Source: Chinchilla lanigera (lineage: Eukaryota > Chordata > Mammalia > Rodentia > Chinchillidae). From it: a DNA stretch of 64,000 nt. The translations under genes and the position numbers were made by a program. The notes under the pieces are model-generated. The model saw nothing but the letters and a program-made list of their open reading frames with translations, made no database searches and was not told where the DNA came from. Below, piece after piece: positions 56,843 to 64,000 of this stretch; the stretch's first letter is position 1; the number at the start of each line of letters is the position of its first letter. The stretch lies in the NCBI RefSeq assembly GCF_000276665.1, contig NW_004955417.1, forward strand, positions 18,792,616 to 18,856,615, written 5' to 3'.

Positions 56843-58029
56843 GAAGGAAAATATGCCTGTTCTTTGTTATTTTTCAAAAGGTAAGATGCTTCTGATTGAC
56901 AATATCTATGCTGAGAAAAGAAATCAAAGTAATCAGTACATCTCTGCTCTTTTACTGCAGGTAGAAAAAAACCTCTGCCATCCCTTGCAAATTCTGAGTA
57001 ATCTGAACTGCTTCTAACTCAGCATCACCAGAATAAATCAATGATTTTCATCACTGAGTAGAAAAAAGAGTTGTACAAGTAATATCCAGGGATCTTTTGC
57101 TATTGAATCATATAGGAATAAATAAATAAGAAAATATATTTGATGTTTCCTCTTTACTTTTCACTCAAATTTTTATAACAGTGTATAACAGATGGTAGAA
57201 GCTCAGAGAATAATTGTTAAATTAATAAATCTAAGAACATTATTAATCTGTGATAGTTATTGTTCTAAAAATTTAATTCACTACAATTAATAAAAAAATC
57301 AAAGCAAGATCTGATTAGGGGAAGAGTGGGGTCAATAATTTAGTAGAATTTTCAAATAGCTTGCTAGAGTACTTCTGATTTGCCTTTTCTAATACCTTGT
57401 GAGTGTTTTTGTGTCACAAAACGCCATTCATCATGGATGTATTTTCCTAAAGGCTGCCCCATATGACATGATGTCAAAATCCTTATATTTCTTCCTGTCT
57501 TTTAACATATGTGAGTGGTAAGTTTAAATCAACTCATCATTTATTTCTGAGTACATGATATCAGTTAAATGAGGGAGCAATCGCAAAGCGAAATATTTTG
57601 TGGTAGTTTAAATTTCACTCAAGTGTTACAGTAGGACTCAAATGTTAAGTGCACTTTCTTTTCAAATATCGTTTCTATTTACATATTTATATGCCTAGAC
57701 TTTCTAATATTTTCTGGTGTATAGACTTACAAATTCATATACATGCATAAAAACTGAAAAATGAATTTATAGTGCTTGCAAATAATGCCATGAACTTTAT
57801 ACTACTTTGAACTTTAGAAGCACTTTGATGAACCTCATATATAATTTATATTCACAATGACTCCTACCTATTTCAAAATGACTTCGTGAGATAATTAGGG
57901 AAACTACTTTTTTGACTTTAAATTGAGTTTCAAAGTCTTTAAATTTTTACCAGAGCTCATCTAATCAGGAATGGAATCACTGCTTTTCCAACATAAAGCC
58001 CGACTCCATTATTTATGAGAAAGCGTTTT
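56843..58029. other. AT-rich non-coding stretch
   Basis: No repeat family or exon firmly recognised. Confidence 0.45.
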
Positions 58030-58350
58030 TTTTTTTTTTCAAATATTGTTGTGCGTCACTCTCACACAGGGAGACTGTTAAAATAGCTATTACCTGGCAC
58101 TTAGCTTCTAAGTCAGATGCTGGGTTGGGAAACCTAAATATTAATTTTTAGTAAGAAATAAACTGCAGTTGTGAAGAGCTGCAGTTTTCACCATGTGATT
58201 ATTAGTAAGCATGCCAACTCACGGAAGAGTTTTATATCCCTTGAAACTGAGTGACACCACATTCCTTTGCTCCCTGATTATTAAGAAACCTCAGTGGTTA
58301 TGGACAGTGACTTTATATGTTAGGAAATAATATATACTAGCTGTGACTTT
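58030..58350. promoter_or_regulatory. Candidate conserved non-coding element
   Basis: A repeat-free block with a near-palindromic 'aactgcagttgtgaagagctgcagtt' core and sites such as 'gtggttatgg' (RUNX-like) and 'gattattagtaag'. Composition-based inference only. Confidence 0.2.
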
Positions 58351-60369
58351 ATTAATAAAAATATATGATCATGGGAATTATTTTGTGGTTACTATGCTTT
58401 TTCTTATTTTTGTTAATTTTAAAGCTTAAAGTTGAAAGCAGTCATGTTGTTTAAAGTGAACTCCACTGATATATTTATCTGTGCTCTGATACAGACTCTC
58501 ACTTCTTCATTTAACTGAATTCAACTTGTTTGATAACTTTTTTATCAGATAAAATGTTATATTCACTTTAAGCTCTATGGCATTCAAATCAGAGTAAAAG
58601 CTGCACTGACTCTTGAAATATGTAATGTTCCATAACATATTATAGTAATCTACTGTTTCAAACTTCAATTTTAAAAGTCCTATTTTTAAAAAAAGATACA
58701 CTGCAACATGAGCAATTGCACACAATGTATATTAAGACTGCTTACTGACTGTTATTTAGCTTCACAGGAAAAAGTCTTTGAGTTTGACATATGCTCCATG
58801 CTTCTCTGATCCATTAGTTTAGAACCTTAAATTCCCTCAGTATCCATCGAAGCTCTTAATTGATATATATTTCTGGGGAAATTATGTCTGTCTTTTGCTA
58901 TTTCCTTTTATCGATGTGGTAATGATTTTTCTCAGTTCTCTACAGTCAAACAGAAACAGTTAAACACATTCTCTGATACTTAAATAAACAATACTATTTA
59001 TTCTCAGCCTTGCTTTACTATTATTTGATGCTGCCATCTTTACTAACTCATTAGTAGGACATGAGGGTTGTTTTAAACAGAAAGAGAAGACTGTGAAGAG
59101 GGCTCCATGTCAAGTGCAATGGTGTCACCTGGATTGCTGACATAAGGAAATAAAACTGTTAACCTTACATCCTTCCTGTGTTGCAAATTTGTCCATCACA
59201 CAATGATACTTAGTTAAAACAGGGGTTAACCATAACCTCTATTTCCCACAAAACTGCAAGAATGCAAGGTAATCATTCCAAGAATTATATTAAAATTGCA
59301 TTGGTAATCAAACAAATAATCTTTCTGAGTTGTGGGATAGGAAGGAATACTTTTTTTCTAATTAACCATTATGTTAACTAGAAAATGTGAAAATCAGTGT
59401 GGTAAAATTAAACCTTAAGAATAGTTCCAATAATTCTTTACAGAGAGTTCTTAAAATCCTCTTCTGATGATAAGTATCTTTTCACCAGAATAATGACATC
59501 TATTTCCCAAAAGTTAATATAGTTTTAAGAATTATTTTAGCAGAATGTGTTCAAATTATATATTATATCCTTGAGAAAATGAGCCTGTTTTGCATTTATT
59601 TATTATTGTATTACATACGACTAAGTGGTAGGTGGATTTTTTTCTTATCTATCCTAAAGGTACTGACTTTCCAATTTATTTTGCAGAGATCAAGTCACAG
59701 ACAAAAATGTGTATGATGTTTTCCATAAAAGATTTTATAAACTTTTAGGTGGATTCTAAGAGTGGTACTTAAATGATGGACCTACTAAGTAGAAGGAAAA
59801 CTACCCAGTTGGAAGGTAACAACTTTTGTACAGTTCATCTTTACACAATAACTATTCCAAAAAAATACTGTTGGCTCTAAAATGTGGTTAAGTGACCAAT
59901 AATTTAAAATATTTTCCCACGGATCTGGGACTATTCGCTTTCAGCAGTCAGAAATACATAAATGCTAGAGATTACTGCTAGTGTGAGTTTTGGTGTTTCT
60001 CCTTGCCATTGAAGTTCTATATTTGTATTCTTACAATGAAAGGACAATCACTGAATCATTTCGGGGTGTCAAAATATTATCTTCTTCTAAGAAGCTAGGC
60101 AGCTTCAAGTGACACAGATATGAGGCTTTGATGAAGGAGGAAGATACTCAGAAATCTATCAGGGGTTATCAGAACCAGCCTTCAAAATCAGTGGACCTGT
60201 AGATGATCCATCTTTAGATCCAAAGTGCTAGAATATTTCTCAATATTTAATAGCATTTGGAGAATGTTCTATTTTTCCCCTTAGTCATTGTCACTTTGTC
60301 TCTTTAGATATTGATTCCATAAAAGTCAAAACTACAGCTATATTTTCGGTTCTGTAAGAGTCATTGTGC
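58351..60369. other. Non-coding stretch, nothing recognised
   Basis: No repeat family, RNA gene or exon recognised. Confidence 0.45.
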
Positions 60370-61900
60370 TCTATATTCTTTCCACTGACCACCTCCTTTC
60401 TGTTTTCACAGCCAAAGTCCAGAAAAAATCATCTGCACACATTTTCTCCAGTTCTTCTTTCTTCTTGTTTTCTTTTCTGATGAATTTTTTTTCTCTAGAA
60501 TTCAACTCGGGCTGTTGCTGTTACAATAAAAAATTTTCCAAAGCTTGATGCCACTTCTTACTCTTCATTTTATTTGAAATAGCATCAACATTTGATAGCA
60601 CTGCCCACTCAGTCCACTGAAAACAGTGTCCTCCTGGCTTTCAAGATTCCATATACTTCTCATTTCCTTCCTAATGCTTTGGCTCCTCTGCCTCAATCTC
60701 CAGTACTGCCCACTTCTCCTCGTTCCAAGAAAGAAATGTTAACATTATAAGAGCTCCATCTTTGGCCCATTTTGTCTTTCCATTCATGCCATGAGGCTCC
60801 CTGCCAGCTCCCTGGTTTGAAGCCTTAATTTACTATGGTGACCACTCCCCAAACGTAATCAGCATCCCAGCCTTCTCATCCCAACTCCGGCATCACAGAT
60901 CATCACACATGTTTACCCAGTTGCCTCACTTACATAACGCATTTCAAATGTAACATATCAAAAATTATACCTACGCCCCCTGCAGTACAAACAGAAAAAC
61001 ACCCCATAATACACAGTTTCCTTTTTGTGAAGCTTCCCTGGTTTGGTTAATGGCAGCTCCGCCCTCTCAAGTATTCAAGCCTCAAGTCATTTCTATGTCC
61101 TGTTGTCCTCCAACTCTGCGAAATCCATCAGAAAAGGCTGTGCAAGTAAAATGTTATATGTCTGTTAATGTTTCCCTCCTTTTATCCTTAAAATTAAAAA
61201 AAAAAAAAAGAATGCATCTGGTATCTCACCATTTTCCCAGTCCCTAAGGTCACCACACTGTTTCATAAGCAGGAATATTGCAATAACATCCTAGCCCTAT
61301 CTTTGCATTTTAAGATGATGTTCTTGTCACAGCAGCCAGGGTGATTTTTATACTCTTTAATTTGAAACACGACAGTGACTTTCTCATTCAGTAAATGCCC
61401 ACCTCATACAATGACATGGAAAGTTACAAAATCTAGACCTTTGACCTCCCTACTATCTGTGACCCCTCTGCCTATAGATCACCACATTGTAGCCCCTCGG
61501 ACTTCTTTGTGTCCTCCGATACATAAGTGATGCTTCAGGACTTGGACACATCATTCTCCCTGCATCAGAAGCTCCTCCACCAATGTCTCATGCCGTATTT
61601 TGTCACATACCTCCTTGAGGTTTAAACACAAATATCACTTCTCCAGCTGGACTTCTTTGATCATATCATATTGTATACTACTGCTATTTCCAGTGTTTAC
61701 CATAGTAATCTTCAGCTCCCACATTTCTTCCTTTGTCTTTACCATAATTTAATATAGGCTATAATTCCTTTTCTCCTGAAGTTTACATTTCCACCACTAC
61801 AATGTAAACTCCCTAACCATGGAGATGTGAAACTGTTTCATTCACTGCTATGTCCTTAGCACATGAAGTAACACCTAAAACATAATAGGTACTCAATAAA
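60370..61900 (+). mobile_element. L2 LINE remnant, about 1.5 kb, to its 3' end
   Basis: In sense order: 'acatttgatagcactgcccactcagtccact', 'gtcctcctggctttcaagattcc', 'aatggcagctccgccctc', 'gaatattgcaataacatcc', 'gtcacagcagccagggtgatttttata', 'ctggacttctttgatcatatc', 'tttcattcactgctatgtccttagcac', and 'ataataggtactcaataaaaatgga'. All of these mark L2 ORF2 3' sequence and its 3' terminus. The frame is fully decayed. Confidence 0.85.
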
Positions 61901-61930
61901 AATGGATGGATGGATGGATGGATGGATGGA
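61901..61930 (+). repeat. (GGAT)n microsatellite at the L2 3' end
   Basis: About seven GGAT units, in the place where L2 elements end in a short tandem tail. Confidence 0.95.
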
Positions 61931-62249
61931 CAGACATGCTGACTTTAAAATACTTCTGTTTGAGGAGAATATTAAAAAGTATGAATTCACATAAGAGAAA
62001 AGAGGTATATGTATGACTTAACTCTGAAAATTCCAATGGGAATATCTCAATTGGTTGAAATTCATTGTCAGAACTCTACTTTATCCAAGCAGAAATAAAC
62101 TCAGAAATGTAGTCTTCCTTATTTTATATTCTATCTTGCATGTCTGCTTCATGAGTGTAAGAGCTGATTTTAGATTAAATCTCATTGTAAACCCAGGTCT
62201 AGACCTATATTAAACATTTTTAACTACTTAGTTTATGCCTTTGAAATCA
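61931..62249. other. AT-rich non-coding stretch
   Basis: Nothing recognised. Confidence 0.4.
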
Positions 62250-62400
62250 CTATTATCAGGTATTATTACAATCTTTTTTTTCCAAGGAAGTGAGGTTCAC
62301 CTAATTAACCTATCCTACAAAGATAAAAAGTCAAATTAAAGTCACTTTTAACTCCAAATCTGTATTCTGTCTACAGAATAGAAAGATCTAAGCCAGCAAG
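62250..62400 (-). mobile_element. Eroded MIR SINE
   Basis: 'atcaggtattattacaatc', 'aaggaagtgaggttca' and 'aactccaaatctgtattctgtctac' follow reverse MIR faintly. Confidence 0.4.
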
Positions 62401-62639
62401 CTGATAGGACCCTTCAATTCACAAAGTATTTCTCTTTAACAAGTAAAATGGCAAATGTGCAGTGGGTAGGGTTGGTAGGACACAATCCTTATGGTTTCAG
62501 GACATTCATCAGAAATAACTTCAAAGATAAACAAGGACCCATAAATCATTATAATGTGCCATAAAAAAGATGTGAGCTCTTTTTCATGTTATTTTGCCAC
62601 TTTGTGTTAAGTGTTGTGTATTTGCTTTATCTTTCTGCA

Positions 62640-63010
62640 CCTTTCCCAGCACCTGTGAAAGGCTTATCTTCATGGACTATGTGAGCAACTGACCTTGCTC
62701 TCTGGTTGGATTTTGTCTCTGCTGGTGGTAGATCCCTGCAGTAGAACACAGAGGGACCACATTGTCTGCTGTATAGATTTCTCTAGAGCATTCCAGAAAC
62801 ATTATCACTCGTATATGCTTTCTTTTTAACTCATAGAAACCATTACCCTATGGGAATTCAGGCTCACTAATTTGAGTACTGCACCTCTCTTTGACAGTTC
62901 CTTTAATTCAACCTACAACTTTATAATTAGCAGCTTTACAAAAAGCCTCTTAATTATCCCATTTTTGAGTGTACCATCTGTTTCCTCTTGGGTTCTGGCT
63001 CATACAGGAA
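62640..63010 (+). mobile_element. Ancient interspersed repeat, family not named
   Basis: The 3' end 'ttgagtgtaccatctgtttcctcttgggttctggctcatacagg' matches a common old mammalian repeat terminus (…gtgtgccatctgtttcctg…). It is the same type as suggested at 44640-45071. Confidence 0.45.
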
Positions 63011-63886
63011 AACAACACAAAATCACAAAAATGTAATATTCTTAAACAAGAAGTGATTGAAAATAATTAGGAACAAATTATCCACTGGGATTCGGGGGAG
63101 GGATACAGTAATTATTAAGAGGAAACGATAGTCATCTATTAAACAAAAAAAGAAAAGAATGCATGTGTATTTTATGGGGCATAGAAAACCTTACAGTATA
63201 TTATTAGAAATGAAAACATTTATAAATTAATCAAATAAATATTAGGCTTTCATACATATATACATATGCATACATATTAAAAAAATATAATCCAACCAGA
63301 GTTTGTTATCAGACATTCACTATAGCAGTTGCCAGACCCAGCAAAATGTCAACCATGGACTGTATATATATTCGCTGTAGAAATACGAACTATAAATTCT
63401 AGGGTTTTGTTTATTTTTTTGAGAAAATATTCTTTTTACAATATATCCATTTGCACTAAGTGGACCTCATTTCACATATACTGTCTCATATTATTGGAAT
63501 TTAAAGTTAAATTTTATGGATATGAAACCATGAAATCTAATCTTAATATAGGAAATTTCAGAAACTGCTCCAGGACTAGAGATTTATAGAGCTGTAGAAC
63601 AGAAAGTTAATGGAGTAGAAAGTATGAAACACAGCTTACTGCATTTCCTCCACTTTTTAGACACAGTGTTCAGCCTCCTAACACCTAGCAATTTTGCAGT
63701 ATCTTTCTTCACATTCTCATCTTCCATATAACTTTCATCCTAAAATTCATAACTGTTTCACCCTTTATTTTCCATTAGTATTAAAAAGCTCTCTGGATAA
63801 CTTTCATAACTGGTGCAAGTCTCAAAATATGAAATTTTTCCTCTGAATTTATTTTGGGAAAAGACCTTGCTCCAAAGAAAATAGGA
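63011..63886. other. AT-rich non-coding stretch
   Basis: Nothing recognised; the 86-residue frame at 63329 has no family resemblance. Confidence 0.45.
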
Positions 63887-64000
63887 GCCAGGCATGGTGG
63901 CACATGCCTGTAATCCCAGCACTTAAGAGGTCGAGGCAGGAGGATCATTGTGAGTTCGAGACCAGCCTGGGCTACAAAGTGAGCTCAAGGCCAGCCTGAA
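63887..64000 (+). mobile_element. B1 SINE, cut by the window end
   Basis: 'gccaggcatggtggcacatgcctgtaatcccagcac', 'agttcgagaccagcctggg' and the start of the internal repeat. The tail lies beyond 64000. Confidence 0.96.

Noticed and set aside
56484..57017. 177-residue open frame, the longest in the window
   Set aside because: It runs straight through an ID SINE and its A tail (giving a poly-Lys run); the parts before and after are unrelated AT-rich sequence.

Overview
The window is AT-rich mammalian genomic DNA, almost certainly from a rodent. It looks like intergenic or deep intronic sequence with no convincing protein-coding exon. The rodent call rests on many B1 (7SL-derived) SINEs carrying the internal quasi-duplication 'gctacaaagtgagctcaag', many ID SINEs (tRNA-Ala-like, starting 'ggggctggggatttagctcag'), a B1+ID heterodimer, and a solo IAP-like class II LTR. 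I see no B2 or B4 elements, which argues against a mouse/rat-type genome and fits a non-muroid rodent (for example the beaver/kangaroo-rat or squirrel side). The species cannot be fixed from this sequence alone.

Layout. 1-5.3 kb: a locally duplicated and permuted unique block (1069-1303 and 2331-2549), a possible minus-strand pseudogene remnant between the copies, two MaLR LTRs and two MIRs. 5.3-15 kb: a probable L2 remnant with a B1 inside, a 35-bp U2 snRNA fragment with target-site duplications, an ID with an extra 3' domain, a 100-N gap, further B1s and a MIR. 15.2-18.5 kb: a 5'-inverted (twin-primed type) L1 whose ORF2 can be read in broken frames, with a young ID inside. 18.5-22.8 kb: B1s, a candidate conserved non-coding segment, simple repeats and a B1-dID heterodimer. 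22.8-25.4 kb: minus-strand L1 fragments and an MLT1 end. 25.5-31.6 kb: ID insertions, MIRs, a MaLR LTR and a second 100-N gap. 31.6-33.8 kb: a nested stack of MaLR, ID and young L1 3' end inside an old L1. 35-39.3 kb: MaLR and ERVL-type LTRs, a B1, an L2 remnant and an ID with an internal duplication. 45.1-45.4 kb: the solo IAP-like LTR. 48-54 kb: MLT1s, MIRs, L2, MaLR and a 24-bp tandem repeat. 55.4-55.7 kb: a compound minisatellite. 56.7 kb: a young ID. 60.4-61.9 kb: an unusually long L2 remnant. 63.9-64 kb: a B1 cut by the window end.

No genes act together here. The content is a record of retrotransposition of different ages (L2/MIR/MLT1 oldest, then MaLR and L1M, then B1/ID/young L1/IAP-like LTR), plus a few local rearrangements. 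All family names come from recalled consensus patterns, not from a database search. I did not find a new biological system. The most unusual items are the permuted duplication near 1-2.5 kb, the compound minisatellite at 55.4 kb, the BC1-like ID at 8.85 kb and the U2 fragment at 7.16 kb.
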